Source: UTCFX2 sp002050125 (GTDB lineage: Bacteria > Chloroflexota > Anaerolineae > Anaerolineales > UBA4823). Taken from it: a DNA stretch of 64,000 nucleotides. The notes under the pieces are model-generated. The model was not told the DNA's origin. It ran no database searches and saw only the letters and a program-made list of their open reading frames with translations. The stretch lies in NCBI GenBank assembly GCA_027494035.1, contig JAOSJQ010000001.1:3534001-3598000 (forward strand), given 5' to 3'. Both the position numbers and the translations under genes were made by a program. Of the stretch, positions 43,832 through 52,044 are shown piece after piece. Position 1 is the first letter of the stretch, and each line of letters begins with the position of its first letter.

Positions 43832-45613
43832 ATGTCACAAAACGAGGTATTAGAAACGGATGTCATTATCGTTGGCGCTGGCGGCGCGGGGATGCGCGCC
43901 GCGATTGCTGCCGCCGACGAAGGCGCACGCGTGATCGTCATCACCAAGGGTCAGGCTGCCCGCAGCGGCGCCACTCCCATGGCTTGTCCCTCCTATCAAG
44001 CCGCCTTTGCCATGGAGGATGACCGCGATAACCCGGAGATCGCCTTTGAAGACACCTGCTTCGAAGGGCGTTATCTGGGTGACGAAAACCTGATCGACGC
44101 GCTCACCCATGAAGCAACCGATCGCGCCATGGATATGTATAGCTATGGGGTGAAGTTCCGCAAGCAAGAAAATGGAAAATTCTTACAGGTGGTTCACCCG
44201 GGTCATTCTTTCGAGCGTAACCTGGTTATTATGGGGAATGGTTATGCCATGGCTGCCGGCTTGCGCCGGGAGATGCTGAAGAAGCCATCTGTCAAGCTGC
44301 TGGAAGATGTGGTGGTCACGCGCTTGTTGATGGATGACGGGCGGATCGCGGGCTTGGTTGGTTTGGATATGCGCAGCGGAAACACCATCTCCGTCCAGGC
44401 GCCCACCGTGATTCTGGCGACCGGCGGCTACCAGGAAATGTGGCGCTGGACCGATACCGAGCCGGGTCTCACCGGTGAAGGCGTATTTCTGGCATATCAG
44501 GTGGGCGCCGACCTGGTCGATCTTGAAATGATGCTCTTTTATCCGGCTGGGTTGTGTTACCCCAATGAGGTCGAAGGCACGCTGGTTCAATATGAAGGTC
44601 TGCTGACTAAGAAATACTGTGCGGGTGAGATGCTCAACGGCTTGGGCGAACACTTCCTGCCACATACCCAGGCTTTGCCGGTGCGCGACGTAATGATGAA
44701 GCTGATGTTCCGGGAGATCGAAGAAGGTCGAGGTACGCCTCACGGCGGGGTTTATATCGATCTGCGCAATTCGCCGCGCTCTGGCGAGGAGATCCGCGCA
44801 ATTCTGACCAAACTGGATTCTCTTCCGTATGACCAACTGCGCGACCTGGGGATCGACGTAGAGAAAGAGCCGATTGAAGTGATGCCGGTAACCCATTACA
44901 CGCTGGGCGGCGTGCGCATCAACGAGTGGGCTGAAACCACGGTCGAAGGTCTTTTTGCGGCAGGAGAGGTGGGCGGCAATATCCACGGCGCAAACCGCAC
45001 CAGCGGGAATGCGCTGGCAGAAACTCAGGTCTTTGGCAGGCGCGCGGGAATCCGCGCGGCGCAATATGCGTTGAACACCTCGCGAAGACCGGTTGATCTA
45101 ACGGAAGTCGCACAGGAAGCGGAAAGGCTCGAGCAATTCCTCACCCCGCTGCCATCCGGCATCCGCCCGATCGAGCTCAAACGCAAGATCAAAAAGATCA
45201 TGCATGATTACGTCCACTACCGCCGCAATCGTGAGGGGCTGCAAACTGCAATCGAGGCTTTCCAACAGTTGCGGGTGGAGGACGCCCCGCGGCTGTGCGC
45301 ATTTGACAAGCATAGGATTTATAACTATGAATGGGAAGAAGCTATCGAAGCCAAATTTATGATCGAACTCGGCGAGTTGATTGCCGCTTCAGCCCTGACG
45401 CGCGAAGAGAGCCGCGGGCATCATTGGCGCACCGATTTTCCGGCAATGCGACCGGAATGGGAGAAGCACACGATTGTGCGCAAGGTAGAAGCAGACCAAT
45501 ATGAGGTTTCCGACGCGCCTGTGATCCGCTTGAAAGACCGCACCAAGATCCGCCGGACAGCCGATGCGGCTCTGTTGGAAGCAGGTGTATTGGAAGGGTA
45601 TCCAGGAGATTAA
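43832..45613 (+). CDS. FAD-dependent flavoprotein of the fumarate reductase/succinate dehydrogenase A family
   Basis: This 593-residue protein has an N-terminal FAD fold (TDVIIVGAGGAGMRAAIAAA), KGQAARSGATPMA, the substrate-domain segments FLPHTQALPVRDVM and VMPVTHYTLGGVRI with the usual HY-T-GG residues, the second FAD stretch GLFAAGEVGGNIHGANRTSG, and a helical C-terminal domain. AGGAG lies before the ATG. It is paired with the small [2Fe-2S] protein encoded three bases downstream. No membrane anchor gene is present, so it may be a soluble reductase using fumarate or another enoate, or an electron-transfer partner for the Mo hydroxylase. Substrate is unknown. Confidence 0.85.
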   Translation: MSQNEVLETDVIIVGAGGAGMRAAIAAADEGARVIVITKGQAARSGATPMACPSYQAAFAMEDDRDNPEIAFEDTCFEGRYLGDENLIDALTHEATDRAMDMYSYGVKFRKQENGKFLQVVHPGHSFERNLVIMGNGYAMAAGLRREMLKKPSVKLLEDVVVTRLLMDDGRIAGLVGLDMRSGNTISVQAPTVILATGGYQEMWRWTDTEPGLTGEGVFLAYQVGADLVDLEMMLFYPAGLCYPNEVEGTLVQYEGLLTKKYCAGEMLNGLGEHFLPHTQALPVRDVMMKLMFREIEEGRGTPHGGVYIDLRNSPRSGEEIRAILTKLDSLPYDQLRDLGIDVEKEPIEVMPVTHYTLGGVRINEWAETTVEGLFAAGEVGGNIHGANRTSGNALAETQVFGRRAGIRAAQYALNTSRRPVDLTEVAQEAERLEQFLTPLPSGIRPIELKRKIKKIMHDYVHYRRNREGLQTAIEAFQQLRVEDAPRLCAFDKHRIYNYEWEEAIEAKFMIELGELIAASALTREESRGHHWRTDFPAMRPEWEKHTIVRKVEADQYEVSDAPVIRLKDRTKIRRTADAALLEAGVLEGYPGD

Positions 45614-45616
45614 GGC

Positions 45617-45982
45617 ATGTCTCATATTTTGAAAATTCATCCAGATTCAGAACAGGTTCTTGGAGAGCCAGTTACCGCCGAGATTTTTCGCTTTGACCCC
45701 GAGGTGGACGCCGAACCGCGCATGCAAACCTACGTAGTCCCCTATCGATATCGCATGAGTATCCTGACCTTGCTGCGCGAGATCTATGAGACGCAGGACC
45801 CGACCCTGGCTTTTCGAAATCAACAGTGCGGGCGCGGGATTTGTGGCACCTGTCATGTGCGCGTCAGCGTCAATGGGAAGCTCACAAAAGGCTGCAGCGT
45901 TCCGTTGGAGCCGGGAAGCAAAATCACCCTGACCCCAGCCAGCCGGGCGAAAGTTATCCGCGACCTGGTGGTAGATTTCTAA
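45617..45982 (+). CDS. Small [2Fe-2S] ferredoxin-like subunit (N-terminal half of an SdhB/FrdB-type protein)
   Basis: This 121-residue protein matches the N-terminal plant-type ferredoxin domain of SdhB/FrdB: FDPEVDAEPRMQTYVVPYR, then MSILTLLREIYETQDPTLAF and the cluster motif CGRGICGTCHVRV near residue 72, with a fourth Cys in TKGCSVPL. It stops where SdhB/FrdB proteins continue into a helical domain with [3Fe-4S] and [4Fe-4S] clusters, so it would carry only one cluster. It follows the flavoprotein gene directly and probably forms a two-subunit enzyme with it. Confidence 0.85.
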   Translation: MSHILKIHPDSEQVLGEPVTAEIFRFDPEVDAEPRMQTYVVPYRYRMSILTLLREIYETQDPTLAFRNQQCGRGICGTCHVRVSVNGKLTKGCSVPLEPGSKITLTPASRAKVIRDLVVDF

Positions 45983-46016
45983 TTCAAGCCCCAAAGATAA
46001 TTCGAGGAGTCAGGTT

Positions 46017-46880
46017 ATGCTATACAGAAAATATGAAGTTGCCCAAACTCTGCCGGAGGCTTTGTCGCTGCTCAGTTCACACAATGGCGCGGTCGTTCGC
46101 CCCGTCGCTGGCGGCACTGACCTCATCCTGCAACTTCATGAGCGCATTTTATCCGCAGATGTCCTGGTCGATATCAGTCGTGTGCCAGAACTGCGCGGCA
46201 TCCGCCTCGAAAATGGGCAGCTGGTGATTGGCGCGGCAACGACTTACACCGAGATCAGCCGTTCAGATCTGGTCTTGAAAAATGCATTCGTGCTGGCTGA
46301 AGCCAGCAAAAAGATCGGCGCGGTTCAGATCCAAAACATGGCAACGCTGGGGGGCAACATCGGAAATGCCTCTCCCGCGGCAGACGCTATCCCAGGTCTG
46401 TACGCCCTGCAGGCTGATGTGGTTGTGTGCGGACCCAACGCAGAGCGGCGGATCCCCATTACCGAATTTCATCAGGGTTATCGCAAAATCGATCTAAACC
46501 CTGGCGAATTGATTAAGGAGATTCGATTTGCGATCCCCGCCGAAGGAACTGGCACCGCTTTCTATAAATACGCCCTGCGAAAGAGCCAGGCAATCTCGGT
46601 GGTCGACGCGGCGGTCTGCGTACAGCTAAGCGATGGGGTGATAAAACACGCCACCGTCGCGCTGGGCGCCGTGGCGCCCACCATTATCCGCAGCCCGGCA
46701 GCCGAAAGCGTACTGATTGGGGAACCGCCCTCCGAAGACCTGTTTGACCGGGCGGCGGAAGCGGCTTGCCAAGATGCGCGTCCAATTGATGACATTCGTG
46801 GCAGCGCAGCCTTTAGAAAATATCTTGTGGGGGTATGCACTTCCCACGCTGTTAGATCAGCGTGCGAGCGCGCCGCCTGA
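46017..46880 (+). CDS. ndhF: FAD subunit of a molybdenum hydroxylase (nicotinate dehydrogenase NdhF/CoxM-like)
   Basis: This 287-residue protein belongs to the FAD-binding subunit family of the xanthine oxidase superfamily. It has the FAD pyrophosphate motif VVRPVAGGTDLILQLHERI near residue 28 and the second FAD motif ATLGGNIGNASPAADAIPGL near 107. A C-terminal CO-dehydrogenase-flavoprotein-like domain ends in RGSAAFRKYLVGV. GAGGAG precedes the ATG. With the three following genes it forms a four-subunit enzyme in the order F-S-L-M. It passes electrons from the iron-sulfur subunit to an acceptor. The gene symbol is given by analogy; the substrate is not proven to be nicotinate. Confidence 0.8.
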   Translation: MLYRKYEVAQTLPEALSLLSSHNGAVVRPVAGGTDLILQLHERILSADVLVDISRVPELRGIRLENGQLVIGAATTYTEISRSDLVLKNAFVLAEASKKIGAVQIQNMATLGGNIGNASPAADAIPGLYALQADVVVCGPNAERRIPITEFHQGYRKIDLNPGELIKEIRFAIPAEGTGTAFYKYALRKSQAISVVDAAVCVQLSDGVIKHATVALGAVAPTIIRSPAAESVLIGEPPSEDLFDRAAEAACQDARPIDDIRGSAAFRKYLVGVCTSHAVRSACERAA

Positions 46881-46898
46881 TTGCACACGGAGTATTCT

Positions 46899-47417
46899 AT
46901 GGATGAAAACAACTTGATTAAGATGGAATTGACGGTTAATGGCGAAGCGGTCTCCATGATTGTCAAAGGAGGCCGCCGTCTCTTAGATTTTCTGCGGGAT
47001 GATCTGCATCTCACCGGCACCAAAGAAGGCTGCGGAGAAGGGGAATGTGGCTCTTGCACCGTTCACCTGGACGGTCAGAGTGTGTTAGCCTGCCTGACGC
47101 CGATGGAGCGCGCGATTGGCTGCTCCGTACTGACTATTGAAGGGGTCGGCAGCCCCACCAACCTGCACCCGGTCCAAGCCGCGCTGCTCGATGAGGGCGG
47201 AGTGCAATGCGGGATGTGCACCCCAGGAATGGTGATGTCGGCGCTTGACCTGCTTGAACGCAACCCTGACCCAACGATCGAAGAAATTATTGAGGGAATC
47301 TCCGGCAACCTGTGCCGCTGCACGGGGTATAAGAAAATCATCTACGGCATTCAGCAGGCAGCCCAGGAACTGCAAGCTGCCAGCCCAGCGGGGACGGTAA
47401 AGGAGTCGGTCGAATGA
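46899..47417 (+). CDS. ndhS: [2Fe-2S] subunit of a molybdenum hydroxylase (NdhS/CoxS-like)
   Basis: This 172-residue protein has two [2Fe-2S] domains: a plant-type ferredoxin domain with CGEGECGSCTVHLDG near residue 45, and a helical domain with CGMCTPGMVMSA near 105 and CRCTGYKKII near 140. Length and motifs are standard. The ATG at 46899 (GGAG upstream) was chosen over a TTG six codons earlier. Its stop overlaps the start of the next gene (ATGA). It carries electrons from the Mo site to the FAD subunit. Confidence 0.88.
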   Translation: MDENNLIKMELTVNGEAVSMIVKGGRRLLDFLRDDLHLTGTKEGCGEGECGSCTVHLDGQSVLACLTPMERAIGCSVLTIEGVGSPTNLHPVQAALLDEGGVQCGMCTPGMVMSALDLLERNPDPTIEEIIEGISGNLCRCTGYKKIIYGIQQAAQELQAASPAGTVKESVE

Positions 47418-48769
47418 CTATCCTGAACGAGACATTGCAAGAGGAAGAACTCAAAATCCAGACGCCGTCGATCTCGCGCAAAGATGAGTACGAATCGGTC
47501 GGTAAGTCGGTGCTGCGTAAAGATTCCGTCCCGAAGGTGACCGGAAAGGCGATCTATACCGGCGATCTGCACATGCCCGGGATGTTATTCGGGAAAGTGT
47601 TGTTGAGCACGCAGGCGCATGCCTTGATTAAGAGCATCGATGTGTCGGCTGCCGCCGCAGTCCCGGGCGTCAAAGCGGTGTTGACCTCCAGAGATATCCC
47701 CGGAGAAAACGCTTTTGGGATCGCCATCCCCGATCAGCAAGTGCTGGCTGAAACCAAGGTGCGCTATATCGGAGAGCCGGTGGCAATTGTAGCGGCGGAG
47801 GATATTTTCGCCGCTGAACAAGCTATTAGCCAGATTCAAGTGGAATATGAACCCTTACCAGCGGTCTTTAGCCCGTTCGATGCGCTTAAACCCGGCGCGC
47901 CTGCGGTTCACGCGAAGGGCAATATCCTCTACCACACAAAGGTCCGCAAGGGCAATATCGAGCGAGGGTTCGATGAGGCCGCGATCATCGTCGAGAATAT
48001 TTATCGCACCTCCGGGCAGGATCATGCGCCAATCGAGCCCGAAGCCGGCTTTGCCTGGATCGACGCCGAAGGCGTTTTGAACGTTTTTTCCGGCACGCAA
48101 TACGCGTTTCGAGACCGGCGGCAGATCGCCATCGCGCTCAATCTGCCAATGAACCGGGTGCGCGTCGCCAATATGACCATGGGCGGGGGTTTTGGACGCA
48201 AGGATGACGTCACCGCGGAGATCCTGGTGGCTCTGCTTGCCTGGAAGACCGGTCGCCCGGTGCGTCTGGTCTATTCCCGCCATGAAGCCATGATGAGCCA
48301 AACCCACCGCCACCCCACCTATACGCGCGTGCGCACTGGCGCCAACAAGGAAGGCAAGTTGACTGCGATGGAAGGGGTCATTTATGGCGATACCGGCGCA
48401 TACGCTTCGCTTGGGCTTTTTGTGATCAAAAAGATGGCTCTGCATCTTGGAGGCCCTTATTATTATCCAAACTACAAATCAGACAGTTTCTCGGTTTACA
48501 CCAACAACCCCATCTTTGGCGCATTCCGGGGCTTTGGCGTTTTGCAAGCGGCGGTCTCCCATGAAGGTCAAATCGATGAACTGGCTGAAAAACTGGGAAT
48601 GGACCCAATAGAATTTCGGTTGAGGAACTGCCTGCGACCTGGATTGAGTTTTTCGACCGGGCAGTTGATGACCAACGCCTGCGGCATCGCCACAACGCTG
48701 GAGCGGCTGCAGGATTACCTGGTTGAAAACGGATTGAGTATCGAACTCCACCCGGAGGTATCGGCATGA
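47414..48769 (+). CDS. ndhL: Molybdopterin subunit, N-terminal half (NdhL-like) of a split molybdenum hydroxylase
   Basis: This 451-residue protein covers the first half of a xanthine dehydrogenase-type molybdenum subunit: VGKSVLRKDSVPKVTGKAIY at the start, GGGFGRKDDVTAEILVALLA near residue 255, and NPIFGAFRGFGVLQAAVSHE near 365. It ends at the point where single-chain relatives continue into the MPT-binding half. The second half is encoded by the next gene, with ATGA overlap and its own GGAGG site. The split into about 50-kDa and 37-kDa polypeptides is the one known from Eubacterium barkeri nicotinate dehydrogenase. It is therefore judged real and not a frameshift, although this sequence has many frameshifts elsewhere. 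Confidence 0.8.
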   Translation: MTILNETLQEEELKIQTPSISRKDEYESVGKSVLRKDSVPKVTGKAIYTGDLHMPGMLFGKVLLSTQAHALIKSIDVSAAAAVPGVKAVLTSRDIPGENAFGIAIPDQQVLAETKVRYIGEPVAIVAAEDIFAAEQAISQIQVEYEPLPAVFSPFDALKPGAPAVHAKGNILYHTKVRKGNIERGFDEAAIIVENIYRTSGQDHAPIEPEAGFAWIDAEGVLNVFSGTQYAFRDRRQIAIALNLPMNRVRVANMTMGGGFGRKDDVTAEILVALLAWKTGRPVRLVYSRHEAMMSQTHRHPTYTRVRTGANKEGKLTAMEGVIYGDTGAYASLGLFVIKKMALHLGGPYYYPNYKSDSFSVYTNNPIFGAFRGFGVLQAAVSHEGQIDELAEKLGMDPIEFRLRNCLRPGLSFSTGQLMTNACGIATTLERLQDYLVENGLSIELHPEVSA

Positions 48770-49800
48770 AACTGCGTGGAATAGGTGTTGGATCAATGAT
48801 GTACGGGTTGGGTTATGGTTTTGCTCGACCGGACTTTTCGACGACCGATATCGAGCTGGCGCCCGATGGGACCGTAACGATTTGGAATGGCGCGAGCGAA
48901 CTGGGTCAAGGTTTGCAGACTTTGCTCTGTCAGCTAGTCGCGGAAGAGCTGGGCATCCCGTATGAAGACACTTTTATCATCACCGCCGACACCGGGCGCA
49001 CCCCCGATGCTGGACCGGTTTCCGCCAGCCGTTCGACTTACGTGCAAGGAAATTCAGCCTTGAAGGCTTGTCGCGATCTCAAAAAGCCGATGGCAGAGCT
49101 GGCGGGCGAACTCTTAAAGACCGACCCTGACCAACTGATCTTCAAGAAAGGGTTGGTGCAGGATCAAAACGAACCCAGCCGTTCGATCAGCTTTACCAAC
49201 CTTGCAGGAGGAATGCACCAGCGCGGCCGGCGTGTAAGAGGCAGCGGTTATCACAGCATCACCACCGGGGATGTTGACAAAGAGACTTCCCAGGGCGATG
49301 CGTATGCCACCTATGCCTGGGCAAGCCAGCTCGCTGAGGTGGAGGTGGATACCGAAACAGGACAGGTGACAGTTTTGCGCCTTGCCTCCGCCACGGATGC
49401 CGGCAAAGCCATCAACCCCAAGATGGTAGAAGGGCAAATTGAAGGCGGCGCGGTGCAGGGGCTAGGATTTGCGCTCATGGAAGATATGAAAATCGAACAA
49501 GGGGAGTTCAAGAACGCAAAACTGAGCACCTACCTCATCCCCACGGCAGCCGATGTGCCAATGGTTGAACCTCTGATCGTGGAGGTGTACGACCCCACTG
49601 GCCCATATGGTGCGAAAGGCGTTGCCGAACCCGCCACAATCCCCACTGCGCCGACCATTTTCAATGCTATTGCCAATGCGCTTGGGCAACGTGTGCGCTT
49701 CACCCCAGCCACGCCCGAGAAAATGCTGAAGTTGCTTGGAAAGCTAGAGGAGAAGGAGGAACAAATAACAATTGAAGATATGCCATACCCAGAACCATAG
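48766..49800 (+). CDS. ndhM: Molybdopterin subunit, C-terminal half (NdhM-like) of a split molybdenum hydroxylase
   Basis: This 344-residue protein has the second half of the molybdenum subunit. It starts with LRGIGVGSMMYGLGYGF, has GASELGQGLQTLLCQLVAEE (conserved Gln near the Mo), GPVSASRSTYVQGNS, and the catalytic Glu in GAKGVAEPATIPTAPTIFNA near residue 285. GGAGG lies seven bases before the ATG, and the start overlaps the NdhL stop. Together the halves hold a molybdopterin cytosine dinucleotide-type cofactor and hydroxylate a carbon next to N or C=O in a heterocycle or similar compound. Actual substrate is unknown. Confidence 0.8.
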   Translation: MKLRGIGVGSMMYGLGYGFARPDFSTTDIELAPDGTVTIWNGASELGQGLQTLLCQLVAEELGIPYEDTFIITADTGRTPDAGPVSASRSTYVQGNSALKACRDLKKPMAELAGELLKTDPDQLIFKKGLVQDQNEPSRSISFTNLAGGMHQRGRRVRGSGYHSITTGDVDKETSQGDAYATYAWASQLAEVEVDTETGQVTVLRLASATDAGKAINPKMVEGQIEGGAVQGLGFALMEDMKIEQGEFKNAKLSTYLIPTAADVPMVEPLIVEVYDPTGPYGAKGVAEPATIPTAPTIFNAIANALGQRVRFTPATPEKMLKLLGKLEEKEEQITIEDMPYPEP

Positions 49801-49852
49801 CCAGTTGTCACAAAACCTGTTTCGATCTATTTAGGAGAAAGGAAGAAGGAAC

Positions 49853-51100
49853 ATGATGAAGAACTGGAAGTTGATTATTTCAATGTTGGCGTTGATCGCG
49901 GTTCTCGCAACCGCCTGCGCCGCCCCCGCCACGCCTGCGCCGCAGCAACCCCAGGCGCCAGCCGCGGCAGAGACTCAAGCGCCGGCTCAGCCAGAGACCA
50001 AAGAACCGATCAGGATCGGGGTGGTAGAGCCCCTCACCGGCCCGGTGGCGGATTCCGGCACGTATGTGACCAATGGCGTCAAGATTGCTGTCGATCGCAT
50101 CAACGCTAATGGCGGCGTTTGTGGTCGTCCGCTTGAGGTGGTTATCGAAGACGGTAAAAACGACCCGCAAGAATCTGCCAACGCCGCCGAATTGCTGATC
50201 ACCCGCGACAAAGTGCCGATTATCATGGGCGCCTGGGGCAGTTCGTCGTCCCTGGCAGTCATGCCGGTGATGGAAAAGCACAAAGTGCCGTTCCTGGTCG
50301 AGACCTCCAGCTCCGGTAAGATCAGCGACCCGGCTACGCCTGGTTTCCAATACACTTATCGGATCAGCCCAATGAGTAAAATGGAAGCCGACGCTTCGCA
50401 GAATTATATCGTTGATAAGCTCGGCTTGAATAGCGTCGCCATCCTGAGCGTGAACAATGACTGGGGACGCGGCGCGGCAGCAGTTTTCAAAGAGGCTATT
50501 GAGGCGCACGGCGGAAAGGTTATCAGCGAGTACTTTGTCGAACAGTCTGCAACGGATGTCCTCCCGCAGTTGACAGAAATCAAGAACTCTGACGCTGATT
50601 CGATCTTGATCACCACCAGCGCCGGACAGATCGCCACCATGCTGAAGCAGTACCATGAACTGGGGATGACGCAGACCGTTCTCACCACAGGCGGTTCGAA
50701 CTACCCGATGGCGATCATGGCTCTTTCTAGCAAAGAGATCGTTGAAGGAACGTACCACCTGGTCTTCTATGTCCCCCAACGGTTTGACCTGGCGGCGGAT
50801 CCTGACCTCGCGGAATGGTATTTAAACGAATATACCAAGCGCGGACTGCCGGATATTGGCATCGGCGAATCCTACCGTGGCTTTGATGGAATGCATGTCA
50901 TTGCACAGGCGATCGAGAAGGCGGGATGCGTGGTTGAGCCCGAAGCCATTCGCGCCGCGATGTCTCAGGTCGAATTTAAAGGCTTGAGCGGGGTCGTGAA
51001 GTTCGCCGAGGCAGAAGGGCATCAGAGCCGTCCGAACGTCTACCTGGTACAGATGGTAGATGGACAGATGGTCGTGCCAGAATTTCAGTTCGAGAAGTAA
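49853..51100 (+). CDS. Branched-chain-amino-acid-type ABC transporter substrate-binding lipoprotein (LivJ family)
   Basis: This 415-residue protein has a lipoprotein signal peptide (ISMLALIAVLATACAAP, lipobox ATAC), a Pro/Ala/Gln-rich linker and a type I periplasmic-binding domain: IRIGVVEPLTGPVADSGTYV, INANGGVCGRPLEVVIEDGK, then IIMGAWGSSSSLAVMPVMEK. LivJ-family proteins bind amino acids, but many bind aromatic acids, urea or short amides. Here the Mo hydroxylase and M20 hydrolase genes in the same operon suggest an aromatic or amide-type substrate. A hairpin after the stop codon probably raises the amount of this protein relative to the permeases. Confidence 0.9.
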   Translation: MMKNWKLIISMLALIAVLATACAAPATPAPQQPQAPAAAETQAPAQPETKEPIRIGVVEPLTGPVADSGTYVTNGVKIAVDRINANGGVCGRPLEVVIEDGKNDPQESANAAELLITRDKVPIIMGAWGSSSSLAVMPVMEKHKVPFLVETSSSGKISDPATPGFQYTYRISPMSKMEADASQNYIVDKLGLNSVAILSVNNDWGRGAAAVFKEAIEAHGGKVISEYFVEQSATDVLPQLTEIKNSDADSILITTSAGQIATMLKQYHELGMTQTVLTTGGSNYPMAIMALSSKEIVEGTYHLVFYVPQRFDLAADPDLAEWYLNEYTKRGLPDIGIGESYRGFDGMHVIAQAIEKAGCVVEPEAIRAAMSQVEFKGLSGVVKFAEAEGHQSRPNVYLVQMVDGQMVVPEFQFEK

Positions 51101-51119
51101 ATCGTCGGAAGGATAAGAA

Positions 51120-51150
51120 GGGATGCGGATGCTCATCCGCATCCCTTTTA
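51120..51150 (+). terminator. Intra-operon hairpin, probable partial terminator/attenuator
   Basis: The arms GGGATGCGGATG (51120-51131) and CATCCGCATCCC (51134-51145) are perfectly complementary over 12 bases, with the innermost pairs opening as a short loop, followed by TTTT. It lies 19 bases after the binding-protein gene and before livH, a common arrangement that makes more binding protein than membrane components. Confidence 0.65.
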
Positions 51151-51170
51151 TACGAACTGGGAGAACCGTA

Positions 51171-52044
51171 ATGGCTGAATTTCTTCAGCATTTGCTCAAT
51201 GGTTTGATGATTGGAGGGATCTACGCCCTGATGGGGATTGGTCTCACTCTGATCTTTGGGATTATGAATGTGGTCAATTTCGCCCATGGTGAATTCTATA
51301 TGCTTGGAGCGTTTGGCGTACTGACCCTGTTCACGTTCATGGGCGTGCCCTATGTGCTGTCTCTGGCACTTACAGCGTTGTTTTTCTTCTTCTTTGGGGG
51401 GGTTATCCAGCGTCTGATCCTGCACCCCTTACGAAACCAGTCCGTAGAAGTGCCTATGCTGGCAACAATCGGTTTATCCATCTTCCTGGCTAACATGGCT
51501 TTGATTATCTGGGATCCAACCCCCAAGGATATCGGGCTGCCGTTTCCTCTAAAAGCCGTTCAATTAGGTCCGATCAGTCTCACGCCAATCCGGGGTTTTT
51601 GTTTTTTTTACGGCACTGGGCTTAATTGTCGCCTCGCATCTGTTTTTGAAACATACAACGCTTGGCACCGCCATTCGGGCCACTTTTCAGGACCGTGAAG
51701 CGGCTGCGTTGATGGGCATCAATACCAATCTGATAAATATGGTGACTTTCGCCTGGGGCACCGCGCTTGCGGCTGTTGCTGGCGGATTGCTTGGACCGAT
51801 TTTTCAGGTTTTTCCAACCATGGGCGCTGCCACCAGTTCAAAATCCTTTGCTGTAGTGATCGCTGGGGGACTGGGGAACTTCCCTGGCGCGATTCTAGCA
51901 GGTTTGCTCTTGGGAATTGCTGAAAGCCTGGGCGCAGGCTATATCTCCTCCGGTTATCGAGACGCGATTGCCTTTATTATGATTATTGTCGTCTTGATCT
52001 TCCGACCTACGGGGCTGTTGGGCAAGTCAAGGCGGCTCGGATGA
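51171..52044 (+). CDS. livH: Branched-chain-type ABC permease LivH, interrupted by one frameshift
   Basis: The N-terminal part (from ATG 51171, GGGAG upstream) has MIGGIYALMGIGLTLIFGIM and VVNFAHGEFYMLGAFG, typical of LivH. The C-terminal part lies in another frame and has LGTAIRATFQDREAAALMGI, FAVVIAGGLGNFPGAILAGL and FRPTGLLG. Removing one T from the T8 run at 51602-51609 joins them as RGFCFFTALGLIVASHLFLK, giving about 290 residues. This is most likely a sequence error. Its stop overlaps the next gene (ATGA). Confidence 0.85.

Noticed and set aside
44183..45064. Long antisense ORF (293 codons) opposite the flavoprotein gene
   Set aside because: Shadow of a conserved coding frame; no ribosome site or domain.
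48766..48769. Break between the two halves of the Mo subunit as another frameshift error
   Set aside because: Unlike the other cases the second half has its own GGAGG site and an ATGA overlap, and the same split is known in nicotinate dehydrogenase.
49880..50779. Long antisense ORF (299 codons) opposite the LivJ-type gene
   Set aside because: Shadow ORF caused by GC-rich codon positions; His/Arg-rich with no family resemblance.
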